From: Purshia tridentata | Taxonomy: Eukaryota; Streptophyta; Magnoliopsida; Rosales; Rosaceae | NCBI GenBank assembly: GCA_003254885.1 | Contig: QANT01002165.1 | Span: forward strand, 1 to 64,000 | DNA length: 64,000 nucleotides | Reading direction: 5' to 3' | Shown here: positions 35,165-47,444 of the stretch, piece by piece | How the letters are laid out: each line of letters starts with the position of its first letter | Position numbering within the stretch: the first letter of the stretch is position 1 | Notes under the pieces: generated by a model | What the model saw: only the letters and a program-made list of their open reading frames with translations | The model's database searches: none | Told to the model about the DNA's origin: nothing | Made by a program: the position numbers and the translations under genes

Positions 35165-38100
35165 AGAGAAGAAGAGAGTCAAGTACTAGAAGAGATATCA
35201 AAGAAAAGAGTGTGAGAATCCCATAATATTCCTAATTTTCTTGCCACAGTAGCCAGTAGCCACTTAGGTCAAGGGTTTCCTAATTTTCTTCTTTTGCTAG
35301 GTTAATACTATAATCAAACCTTATATATTTTACATTATATATCTTTTGTCACTTAAGTATTTATATGAAGGATTATGACTAATCAGCCCAATCATGTGAG
35401 ATAGCCAATTAGTCAATACTAATTAGATGCAGGGGCTAGTGGCATTGATGAGAACAAAATAATAATAATAAACCAAAGTCCATGGTGTAAATTGTTTGTT
35501 CATTGTGTTTTTTTTATTTTTATCTTTGAAAGGCAATTCTTTGTTAGTTGTTATGAAAATCAAACCATGCCACCATTCATCACAACTAGTTCTTTGGACC
35601 TAAAAAAGGAAGAAGCAAATATTTGGGATCTGAGAAGTTTGGTAGGCTGTACATAAATCATAATAATTTTATGCAAGTTTAACCACACACTTGATCTATT
35701 GGTTGGTAAGTTCACCAAACCCACTGTCATTTCTCATTGAATGCTTGCTTCTTGCCTCCTTATTCATTATTATACTCATACAACTACTTCAAGTACCCCT
35801 TTTTTTTGGTCAAAACTTAAAGTTACCCTGAATTTGCGGCATGCGAACTTGTTATTACTTTTTCACTTAAGCTGTCTGCTTAAAAAATAAATAGGGAATG
35901 CTTAAATTAACCATTAAGAAATAATGGTGTGACACTTTACTTAATCATGATATGTACATATAGTAATAGTGCTGCTGTAAGTCTGCACTACTTAACGGCA
36001 ATGTGGGTGTTTATGATCGTGAAACCTTTTTGGCAAATTAATTGTTAACTAGCAAGTAACTTGGTTGTGGAAAAAGAAAGTGATATCATGCAACATGTGG
36101 TCAACAAAATCGGGCGCAGTACTATTGGACATAGTAAAGATCAAAAGGATGACAAACATACTTATCATAAAATCATTCACAAAATTACATACATCGAGGG
36201 TCATATATATCATAAATATCACTCTGTATTTTCAATAGTAAGGTTAATACCTTAAATATCACATTTATAGTTTTTTTAACATGTAAAATTCAAGGTGCAG
36301 AACACTGTGGTAATTGTAGAAACAAGTTTATATACAAATCATTATGGCATATTATATGCAAAAGTACAGAGTCTACAGAGGAAAGCTTGCATGTCTTCCA
36401 GACGAATTTTTTTTTATTTAAAAGAAAATTTGTCTTTCATAAAAGAGAAGCAATAAAGAAAAAGAAGGAAGGAAAATTGATGATGGAATCATGGAGAATA
36501 CTTTTTTCTGCCATATATGATATCTCGACCATCGAGCATATGTACCAATAATATAAAGAAAAAAAAACAATTTCTATCCTATTCTTACACTTTTTTATCT
36601 TTTTTTAAGAGGGTTTTCTCACTTTTCTATCTTTACTATTGTACTCTCACAATTATTTTTTCTTTAATGTTTTCTTATTGTGTGATCACATATACAAGCA
36701 TCTCACTGAAGATGCCCATGTACTTTTTTTTTTTTCTTTTTTTTTTTTAATTTTCTTGTAGGGAACCTTTTATAAAACATGCAAAATGATCATCTTGTGT
36801 AGGGTCCTTGTATGTTTCCTGCCCTACACTTTTAAATTCTTCTTTTTAATTATCACCCACCGCAATCATGAAAGAGACTGTAGGAGCACAATATTGAGTA
36901 TTGAGACCCAAAGTGAGTTATATATAGAACAGCGACAACACGCATGTAGGGTATGGTGTCTCAGCAGCTCAGGCCTGCCCTGCCGAGAATGCAGCTTCCA
37001 TCAATCTGCTGTTTTTAAAGCATGCAAGCATATTTAAAGCATGCAAGCATATATGCAGCACAATATCTTCTTTTTTTGGCCTGGAATGCATGAATATCCT
37101 TTTTTTTTTTGGCCAGGAATGCATGAATATCCTTAAACATGTTAAAGAGCGTGAAAGCAAATATGATGACCATTCTCCAAAGTTTCTGTTTGGCGTTCTA
37201 ATTCTAACCAAATTTAAGGCTTTGATTGAGATGTTATTCATAATGGTTGCACTATTATTCGTTTTCTCTTCATTACTATTAAGACCACTATGTCAGACTC
37301 AGACTGACTGATCGCCGTCACCTTCATCACACACTACAATGAATTGGTAGTTGCCACCACTTTACTTAAAAACCCTTCAATTCACTATACATAATCACGA
37401 TGGTTGATACTTTTAATTGATAGTGGTTATGCACTAGATCCCAACCTAAAAAATAAACCCGGACTACTTTAGACATCATTTGTTCTCAATCATGCATGAA
37501 AATGAGTTTTCCCACCGTTACCATGAACATGAGGTATATATCTGCTTGTCCTTGTATAAAATTTTTTATCTTCTTGGGCCAAGTATCCCATTGCTTGAAA
37601 GAGAGGAGTAAGACGAAATTTTTGAGGACTTGAATACAAATTTAGTCACCCAAGTTAGTTTTCTTTAAAAGAAAATAGATAGATATTTAGTTTTCCTTAA
37701 AAGAAAATAGATAGATACAAAAGGTTACACCCTCATCTTTTGTCTCTCATATGAACTCTATACAATGTACTCAATTAAACTAAACCAAACTATTTGGTAA
37801 AAAAAAAAAACTAAACCAAACTAAGCAAGTGGATGATGGTCGATCTGCAAGAAGAGGCGCTTCTTTCCAGTCATGTGCTCAAGTCAGGCATTGGTTTTCT
37901 AGCTATCACTTATTTTATGGATGTGCTTTAGAGAAGCAACCCACAATCTCTTTCCTTGACGTAAGCCATTTCCTTTTTCAAGGGTGTGGTTCGTGCGAAA
38001 GGTCTTGGGATGACCACCAACCATCTCTAAATTGAGAGGTTCTGTATGACAAGACAATGGTTCAAAATTAAGCTAATATAAACTAACGGGTACACCTATA

Positions 38101-38970
38101 GCTGCCAAAATTTATCTTCCTTCAACGTTAGAGGAAATTGTTATTAAGGCCAGAATGCAATTTGAATCCAACAGTACTCAGCTGAGTATGAGTGGAAAAT
38201 TCCAAAACCATCATCCAACTGATGAAGGATTTCCATAAACATAGATGTTGAGAACGATATCTCAAAGTGCTAACACTAAGCAAAGGACCTTTAAAAACTC
38301 TCATTAAAGAATTAAAACTTTAAGGTGCATTCCCATTGCCCTAAAGAGACCCATTTCAGTTGCAGCCATTGAAATATCACCCCAATTCCCAAACATCTAA
38401 ACCCACAGACACTATTATTCAACCCATTAAAGAATGGTTATAGAACAAAGCAAATGAATCTGATCCTCCATGTGCACAGAAAAAAGAATGATTACACATC
38501 TTAGCACGTCGTCCTCAAAAATAAGGAATTGGACAAGAAACGCAGGAAATATACTCGAATACATATGCACATTCCCAAGTTAACCAAAAGCGAATAATAA
38601 CTTTTCTGATGCAAGTGATCCAGATAAAGCAGGGGTCAAGGTTTTTTTTCCTCTTCTATTTATTAATTAATCTGATTTGTGTAACTAGCGCATTACGATG
38701 CTACCACAACAAGTTGCATATCAACATAAAGTTGTAAATGAGGTATAAAGGGAGAGGAGGAGGAGAAGAAAATTCTATCTAGCACTGAACCATATATCAA
38801 AACTACATTTTATTTCAGTTCTTATTGCCACCAAGGACCAATAAAGGTCACCAGTTCTTACTATCACTAAGAAAAGCCAGCAGTGAATCACAGTGATTTT
38901 GGTGTAAAGCACACATTACAAAATCGACTTACTAATACATCTGATGCATGAACACACAAAGCTATAGACA
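35165..38970. other. 3.8-kb intergenic region between the TBC/micro-ORF promoter and PGL
   Basis: AT-rich with no gene I can support. Local duplications are visible: AAAGCATGCAAGCATAT twice at 37016-37051, a GGAATGCATGAATATCC unit twice at about 37083-37133, and AAAAGAAAATAGATAGATA twice at about 37668-37717. Frames of 64-90 codons lack motifs. The right end is the PGL 3' region. Confidence 0.45.
37013..37135. repeat. Two adjacent short tandem duplications
   Basis: A 17-base unit AAAGCATGCAAGCATAT occurs twice in succession, followed at once by two copies of GGCC(T/A)GGAATGCATGAATA separated by poly-T. Both duplications centre on GCATGCA/TGCATG motifs (RY-like). Probably slippage products. 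Confidence 0.7.
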
Positions 38971-38978
38971 TTCGCCTT

Positions 38979-40699
38979 CTACAGCTTCGAAGCTGCACTC
39001 TTGTCTAAAAACCAGGTCAACTCGCCTTCAGGTGAAACCAATTGAACAGGCAAAACATCAGAATTCTGACTATTTCCAAGTGCTGTCTGCACAGCACCAG
39101 CTTTTCCAGCCCCAGCCACCACAAGTGCAATATATGCAGAAGAGTTGATCACTGGAAAGGTAAAAGTAATCCTCTCCGGAGGTGGTTTGGGTGAGTCCTT
39201 AATAAAAGTGACCCATTTCTCCTTCTCATTGACAAGAGGATGACCAGGGAATAGAGAAGCAACATGTCCATCTGGACCCATACCCAGAAGCATGAGATCA
39301 AACTTTGGAAAGCCACTAGTTGTTGAAGTGTCTATCACCTTGTTCTTAACCAATTGTCTAAGACAACTCTCATAATCATCTGCAGCTCCCTCAGCTGACA
39401 GCGCATCATTAATGGCATAAACATTGCCAGGGGGAATAGGTACCTACCAAAACACCGAAATTTAGCAAGATTAACTTGATAAATGAATAACATTTGTGCC
39501 ATAGCCGTGCCATAGCCCCTTGGAGGACACAGTATGGCCACATGCAGACTTAAAACTTGATACAGCACAGCTAAAAGTTGAATCAAGAAGCATTTGATCA
39601 GCTCATAATCAGTACTGAACCAACTTAAATATGATGGATCATGACTACACATCAAACTTTGCTCCAGAAAGCCTTAAGGGAACATTTTTTCTTCTGCTCA
39701 AATCCAACAACTTTTTGGTAACATAAATATTTTCGGACTCAAAGAATATATCATACTTAACTCCTAAGCCTCGAAGTAAAAATTTTATAGAAAGACAACA
39801 AAAAAGCACAAAACTATGCTGCTACAGCTTATTGAAACCATCATTACTATCAAATCCATATAACACAAAACCAAGAACAAACATATCCAAATTTCACATC
39901 TTGCTCACTAATAACACTGCGACAAAAAAACCACATCAATCTCTCATTCATGTATGAATCAAATTACAAAAGATCTTCACAAGCATAACTAGTTCACAGC
40001 TCTAACATGCACATTTTCAAACTTTTCTGTACAGTGGTGCCAAATTTCAATAGTCCAAAAATCCCAACATAGCAAAATTTAGTTGACACAACTTTCCTGA
40101 ATAAAACATAAAAATTCATTGACATAATATACCTTAGAAAGGAAACCATCAAAAGCAAGTTTGTAGTTACTGTCATCGTGAGATTTGGGCACCACTCTCT
40201 CATCCACCCAAAACACATGCCATCTGGACCATTCCACCGAATCCCCGTAAGGTGCTTCCAATAATTTCCTGCAAACCCATAATACCCAAAATCCATTATT
40301 CAACCCAAAAAAGACACTAAAATAAACAATAATTCGGTTTCTTTCTCACCTCAGAGACTTGATCAGAGAGCCACCTGATAAAACGACGGTGAAGGCCCCT
40401 CTCTCCTTCACCAACTTCTCAGATAGTTCTGCAGTGTACTTTGCCAAACGCACCGCCAGTTCCTCCTCCTCATCAAACACTTCAACCTTCTTCTCACTCG
40501 TCATCGATGCCGATGCAGATGCTGATGCCGATGACGCCGAAATTGGGTGCTTCAAATTCGTGCGAATGGGTTTAATCGAGAGAGATAGAAATCTCGGTGC
40601 CAATCGAGGTGAAATTACCGGAGCGTGGGATGTACGCGACGAGGAGAGAGTAGTACGAAGAGTCGCTGAGAGAGAGATAGTGGAGTGTAAGGAGGCCAT
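38979..40699 (-). CDS. PGL3: 6-phosphogluconolactonase, plastid type
   Basis: Second enzyme of the oxidative pentose phosphate pathway: hydrolyses 6-phosphogluconolactone to 6-phosphogluconate. 316 aa from three exons (minus order): 40350-40699, 40133-40268 and 38979-39443. The first about 65 residues are Ser/Thr/Ala/Arg-rich, a clear plastid transit peptide, with an (SA) run encoded by a GCATCG-like microsatellite. Family motifs follow: FTVVLSGGSLIKSLRKLLEA, WHVFWVDERVVPKSHDDSNY, and FDLMLLGMGPDGHVASLFPG with the catalytic-site histidine. The end is DKSAASKL. -SKL would be a peroxisomal PTS1 if the transit peptide were skipped, as known for plant PGL3. An in-frame TTG two codons upstream is not needed. 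The gene is head to head with eL40. Confidence 0.93.
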
Positions 40700-40949
40700 G
40701 CGCAATGCGCACTCGCGGCTTATTATAGCAGCGTTTGGAAAAATGGACCGACCGGAAGCGGTGACCGTGGTGGTAGTGTGCTTTGGTTTGGTGACTTTTT
40801 AACTGACTTGGGCGGTAAACACAAGGAACACGTGGGGGCTTATGTTAGTGGATCAAATCTATTTGGGCTCACTATGGGCCTCTAATGATCTGTAAGAAGC
40901 TTTGTTGGGCTTTAGCCCAAAAAAGGCCCATCTTCTTTTCCAACCAGCA

Positions 40950-40958
40950 AAACCCTAA
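40950..40958 (+). promoter_or_regulatory. Telo-box (AAACCCTAA)
   Basis: Exact telo-box 18 bases before the TATA element and about 100 bases before the eL40 start codon. In plants this motif cooperates with site II elements in translation-machinery genes expressed in dividing cells. Confidence 0.7.
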
Positions 40959-42361
<1,403 letters not shown>

Positions 42362-42369
42362 ACGCTGAA

Positions 42370-43195
42370 GTTTGACAGTGGAATACCTTGTCTTTTTAGG
42401 ACATTGGCTGTTTCTTTTGGAACTTTGTTAGCATCAAACAGTTTGCTTTTGGAATCTTTAGAAATATCAATATGTTTGAACTCTCCTTTTGAGATTTGCT
42501 AGTTTCCTATGATATTTTTGCATGGTCTGAAGTGCCTGAACCTTATTTTGAGTAATAGCATTCATGAGGGTGAGCCTTTCAATTTTGACATGGCTGTGAA
42601 TGGTTTTATGGAATTGTATTTTCGAAGCATGAATTTTAAATATTTTTATGTACGTGGACCCTTTGTTGGTATTGCCAAATGGTAGTAGAACGCACGGGCA
42701 AGGACCCTTAGTATTATTCTGAATGGTAGTAGAACACACCAGCAAGGCTTACACAATTTCTCTGTCAATTAATTGATAACGTGACGCTCATGTTACCTTG
42801 ACTTTCTCAAATGTCAGTAAGTTTCATTTATCCATGAGTTCGGCATGTTAAGGCTATAAGTTAGATGAGATAGCGAAGTTCTTTCTGCTTTTTGCATTTC
42901 TCATTTATTTTTTGTATAAAGGATAACTATATTGAGGGCCTTTCAAAAGCAAACCAGTTTTCATTTATCTGTAAAAATGATGATCAGACGACAAGTTTCT
43001 TAGCAAAGGAAGCAAATGAGTGGTCTCTTTTCTGATGCATCGCCTTCAATTTCAATCCTGTGTTTAAAGTATCCACCCAAGGGCTCACTGTGATTGCTTT
43101 TGCCCAAATTTCATCTGTTCGTGGAGGAGAGAGAAGGCAGACGCCATACCAAGAGCACCCAAATTTGCTTTTGCCCATGAAACAAATATAAGATC
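42370..43195. other. Gap between eL40 and PLR1 (tail to tail)
   Basis: 3' flank of eL40. A 15-20 base motif AATGGTAGTAGAACRCAC recurs at about 42678 and 42723 as a local duplication. About 43137-43182 repeats a piece of the last PLR1 exon. No further gene is supported. Confidence 0.5.
43137..43182 (-). pseudogene. Duplicated fragment of PLR1 exon 8
   Basis: On the minus strand this reads GCAAATTTGGGTGCTCTTGG and then TATGGCGTCTGCC. It closely matches the last PLR1 exon (AAATTTGGGTGCTCTTGGTTGGCGCCTG, about 43283-43310) about 150 bases away on the same strand. It is too short and altered to be functional, so it is best read as a short local duplication in the PLR1 3' region. Confidence 0.6.
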
Positions 43196-43199
43196 AGAA

Positions 43200-45346
43200 T
43201 CACCTTGTTTGGAAAATATTTTGGATCATCTTTTGAGGTGACTCGCGTGCTGCATATTCTAACTGAAGCAACTCTTGTGAACTCAGGCGCCAACCAAGAG
43301 CACCCAAATTTTCTTCTGCTTGTTTCACTGTCTTGACTCCAGGTATGGGAATTGTACCCTTGCAAATGCACCAATTTATAGCAACCTACAATCAGAAAAC
43401 ACGTTGTGCAAGATCTATTATATAAACCATGTTGGCAATATAATCTTCCAAATCATGTTAAAATCATAAGTAAACCACAAGATAATAAAATATAAAAGAA
43501 TTACTTGTGGTATGGTTTTACTCCTTTTTTGTGCAAGTTTTTTTAGCGAACTCAGTAAAGGGTCCAGTCCTGGAAGAATTTGCCTGAACAGCAAGGCCCT
43601 GCAGAAAGACAAATTGATCTGTAAAACAATAAAAGCTAACAATGTTTACAGAATTTGATATTCAAATCCAGTATACCATATGTAAGAGGATAGATGAAGA
43701 AACAATGTACCGAGGCCCACGTGGAAGATTGGAAAGTGTATATTTCCCGGTAAGCATTCCAAGCCCTAAGGGACTATAAGCAATCATGCGGATACCCAGA
43801 GAATCACATATATTCTTGATCTCCAACTGATCGTCTCCAATGCTTAACAAAGAAAATTGCACCTAGAATCGGTGTTATCTAAATATAAGATCAACAGTTT
43901 CAGTGCTGGTCCTGCTGGACGAACACCACTTTTGTACAGTAAAATAGAAACTGACTAGTTTCATATCCACTACAGGAACATAAAAAATGTTGATATAAAC
44001 TATACCTGAGCTGAGCATAAGGGAACCCCACGGGCTTTGAGGTAATTATATATCTTTACAAGCTGCTTTGGTCCATAGTTGCTGACTCCAACAGCTCGAA
44101 CTAAACCCTACATATGATACCATCTCTTTGAGTATGACCATTTTTGTGCTAATCATGAAAATTTATTTTGGTATGGAATTTGCCACAAGGGGTTACCTTA
44201 TCATACATTGCAACTAAACCATCCCAAAGAGCTAACTCTTGCAAAGGAGCATAATTTGCAGTTGACCAATGCAATTGTCCTATTCCAATTTGTTCAATCT
44301 GCATCCGATCTAGCGAAGCACTGTAAAAACCATACTTGGTCATACTTTGTCTTTATAAGCCAAAGTTTGGACTGACAAATTAACAAACTAAACTTGGCGA
44401 AGGTACAACGGCATTCTAGTCAACTTTAAGGCAGAAGATTTGCACACACAGTATAAGAAAAATGAAAGCACAATGACAAAAGCATACTTGCAAGCATTCA
44501 CAAACTGTATTGGTGTTAGGCGCCAAGGATATGCTGCAAACTTGGTAGCAATCACAATGTCCTTCTGCACTCGCCTTTTCCCTGAAGAATAGTGTTATTG
44601 AACAGCTTAGACGCACACAAATTCACGATATTACGAAAATGCATGTACAAGAGCAGATACCAAGTTTATGTAAATGTTTTGAGAATATTCAAACGCCAAG
44701 ATACCAATCATCTTTATGACCATAAAAATTACCGACACATTATGTGCATTGGGTTTAATCTGGGATCATCTTCCATCTTATTTATTCAATATAAAACAAC
44801 TACAGGACATTGGGATTGTTTTAGAAGGACATCAAGTTGCCATCGACGCATATGGTTTTGTAATTATAAGTAATTAAATTGAAATGAAAGGAATAGCAAA
44901 CCTTGAAAGTCTCGGATGAACTTTCCTAGTAGTTTTTCACTCTTGCCATTCAACCTGCCAGTGCCATAGGAGTCAGCAGTATCAAAAAGGTTAATGCCAT
45001 TGTCCACAGCAAGATTGAAAGTCTGCTGAAGCTCAGAGTCCATTGATTCCTGGTAGCCCCAGAGAAGTTGGTTGCCCCATGCCCAAGTGCCGAACCCCAT
45101 TGGAGACACACTCAGTGGACCCACCTTCACCTGCTCACTAGCTATAACCAGTGAGTTAAGCTGAAGCATGCTACTTTATGCATACAATACTTGCACATGT
45201 ACATTACTAACAAAGATTACCTTTTGCCATGGCCAGAAGGGAGGGAGCTTGAGGGGCTTGAAGAGTGAAGAAGGGACTGAAGTCTCATTTGAAGAGGTGA
45301 TTGAAGAGCTAAAATAGGCTGTAGCGTTTAAGCTTAAGCAAGCCAT
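43200..45346 (-). CDS. PLR1: Plastid pyridoxal reductase / aldo-keto reductase
   Basis: NADPH-dependent reductase of the aldo/keto reductase superfamily. Arabidopsis PLR1 reduces pyridoxal to pyridoxine in the vitamin B6 salvage pathway. 368 aa from eight exons (minus order): 45221-45346, 44902-45130, 44488-44581, 44197-44320, 44006-44107, 43711-43862, 43505-43598 and 43200-43385. The Ser/Thr-rich N-terminus (about 40 residues) ends at a basic-aromatic stretch, a likely plastid transit peptide. The barrel starts [40 protein letters not shown] holds catalytic Asp and Tyr, [14 protein letters not shown] the Lys, and [13 protein letters not shown] the His. [20 protein letters not shown] and [20 protein letters not shown] cover cofactor-binding regions. 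It ends IFQTR. Position next to TBC matches At5g53580 (PLR1). Confidence 0.93.
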
Positions 45347-45555
45347 TAGCGATTACTTCCCGTATCTTCTTCTTCCAGCAGAGGAAGGGACGCTGAGGGA
45401 GGGGTATGTGTATGTGGTCAGGAATAACTGATCTTTTTCAACAGATGGGTTGGGCTGCAATGTGATTTAATAATATCCTGAGCCCAAATACCAATTTAAC
45501 TTAGAAAAGGCCCAAAACAAGAACAAAAAAGAAAAAAAAAACACACAATTAATCA

Positions 45556-45635
<80 letters not shown>
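45556..45635 (-). tRNA. tRNA-Leu (anticodon UAG)
   Basis: On the minus strand the 80-base sequence starts GACAGTTTGGCCGAGTGGTC and folds as a class II tRNA. The acceptor stem GACAGTT pairs with AGCTGTC, discriminator A. The anticodon loop lies in CCAGATTTAGGCTCTGG with TAG as anticodon. A variable arm is followed by GTGGGTTCAAATCCCAC as the T-arm. A-box TGGCCGAGTGG and B-box GGTTCAAATCC are intact. An oligo-T Pol III terminator follows about 16 bases downstream, and a CAACG motif lies just upstream. No intron. Appears functional. Confidence 0.97.
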
Positions 45636-45644
45636 CTGTCGTTG

Positions 45645-46645
45645 AGAGTTACTTACTTTTTTAAATGTATAAAAAAATATAACTACTATTTTATTCGAGC
45701 CACCCTGTCAAAGATTCTGAGTTCTGTTCCTCGTTAGATTTGATAGATTTGTTTTTTCCGGAGATTTTAAGGTTTGTGTCTATTTTTAGTTATTTATTTT
45801 CTTTAATATACATGATTGAAACTTTTGGGCTTATGCGCAGCATTGATATATAAAGTACTTGATACGTATATATAAGCTTTTTGGTGAGTTCTTATCTCTA
45901 TGCAATTACATTGAACTTTTACTCGCTTAATTTATGACTGGAGTTGGAAATTTGACTTTCAATCCATGCTCATAGTTTGAAAAGAAAATGAACTTTCACA
46001 TGATGTGGGAAAAAACATTTGGTAACTTGAAATATGTTCAGTCCTTTATTAACCTGTGGCAGACAGAACCATTCACTAAAATTGGATTCCTTAAAATTAC
46101 TCGTTATCCAAAAAGGATTAGAATAAGAGGCCACTAATAAGAACCTCAAGTCGGTTTGGAACACCTTATAGAATCTTATGATTTTTAATTAAGTGTATCT
46201 GAACAATTTTCTAAAGGTGAAGTTGTTTGTGATCAGAGTCAATAGTTCAAAGCATGGTGATAAATAACAAATTAGTTTGTGTTTGTGGAACCTCATACAA
46301 TGAAAGAATTCGGTCCCTTAATTATTATTTCAAGCAAAGCATCACTACTCTACATTAATTTGATGCTTCATGCTTGATGTCATATTTGAACAAGCTCATG
46401 ATCCAGCAACACACTCAATGACACAGACATATATTTACGCATGCATAGACAAGGCCATCCCTAAAACTTGCTTCTTCCCAACTTCTCCTTTTTCCCTCGA
46501 GCTCTCTCTGTCTTAAGTTATTTCGATCTCTTCGATTAGTAGGAGATGTTAATTCACCAGTTGAAGGCGCTATCCATACCTCACTTGATCATGCTTACTT
46601 TGGAGGGCTCTCATTAATACATGAGCAAAAATCTTCAGTTTTCAG
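45645..46645. other. Gap between tRNA-Leu and the HD-Zip gene
   Basis: About 1 kb of AT-rich sequence. The right part is probably the 3' untranslated region of the HD-Zip gene. No motif or long frame is convincing. Confidence 0.45.
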
Positions 46646-46653
46646 TGCAAGTT

Positions 46654-47432
46654 TCAAGTCCAGAAATTTAACCAGTGTAGACTTCCTGAATCAAATCTTT
46701 GCCAATCTTCAGGTGACAATGAAGCATCTACATGACCCATGATCAGAAGCTCATGTCCTTCATTCCCACAGTCCCCAACCTCAGCGCTTGTATTCTTGTG
46801 TGACTGCACAACACCTCTGTGTTCCCTGTGTTTCAGTTCATCCTTTTGTAAGTAACTTTGTCTTACTTCACTAGTCTCACAATTCCCATGATCTTTGTTA
46901 CTCATGTTGTTTACTTCAAAACCTTTCCTATCAGTGTTCCCATCATGATGTTCTCCTAGAAGATCATTTAGCTTCTGCAACTGTTGAAAACCAAACAAGA
47001 TTTTTGGTTAAAAAATTCTCTCCATTTTGACTAGACAGTTAGAAATTTATAATTAAGAAGATCAATTACCTGCATAAGCAAGGACTGCTTTTCCTCCTTT
47101 AAAGATTCGAACCGAGATGCTAACTTGTCATAATCAGCTCTGAGCTTTCTGAAGTCTTGCTCTATTTGTTTTGACTTCCATCTAGCTCTTCTGTTCTGAA
47201 ACCATATGGCAACCTGGCGTGGCTGCAGCCCAAGTTCTTTTGCGAGCTGCACTTTCTTCCTTGGCTCCAGCTTTGAGTCTGCTTCAAATATGGTCTCCAA
47301 CAATCTGATTTGTTCATCACTAAACCTTCTATTGTTCTTGCTCTTGTTTTTCTTTCTTTTTGCACTACGGTGTGCCTCTGAACTTGTGACAGACTCAAAC
47401 TGTTCTCCTTCAGAGTACTCTGTCCTCTCCAT
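46654..47432 (-). CDS. HB7: HD-Zip class I transcription factor, HB7/HB12 type
   Basis: DNA-binding regulator. HB7 and HB12 are induced by ABA and drought and damp growth and ABA signalling. 229 aa from two exons: 47070-47432 and 46654-46980. The homeodomain is at about residues 30-88 ([20 protein letters not shown] through [13 protein letters not shown]) with the conserved helix-3 [10 protein letters not shown]. The leucine zipper follows directly from about 90 ([20 protein letters not shown]), and the intron interrupts it after LLMQ. No START domain, so it is not an HD-Zip III miR166 target. The acidic C-terminus ends [17 protein letters not shown], an aromatic activation-type tail of this clade. 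HB7 and HB12 in Arabidopsis neighbour MIR166a and MIR166b; one gene here may represent both. Confidence 0.93.
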
Positions 47433-47444
47433 GATTGTGTGCTT

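Noticed and set aside
42984-43178. 64-codon minus-strand frame after PLR1
   Set aside because: Only its first part resembles PLR1 exon 8, and in a different frame. Treated as a micro-duplication rather than a second reductase gene.
46654-47432. Possibility that the HD-Zip gene is a miR166 target
   Set aside because: It is class I: the zipper is followed by an acidic tail and there is no START domain or miR166-complementary site. Only HD-Zip III genes are targets.
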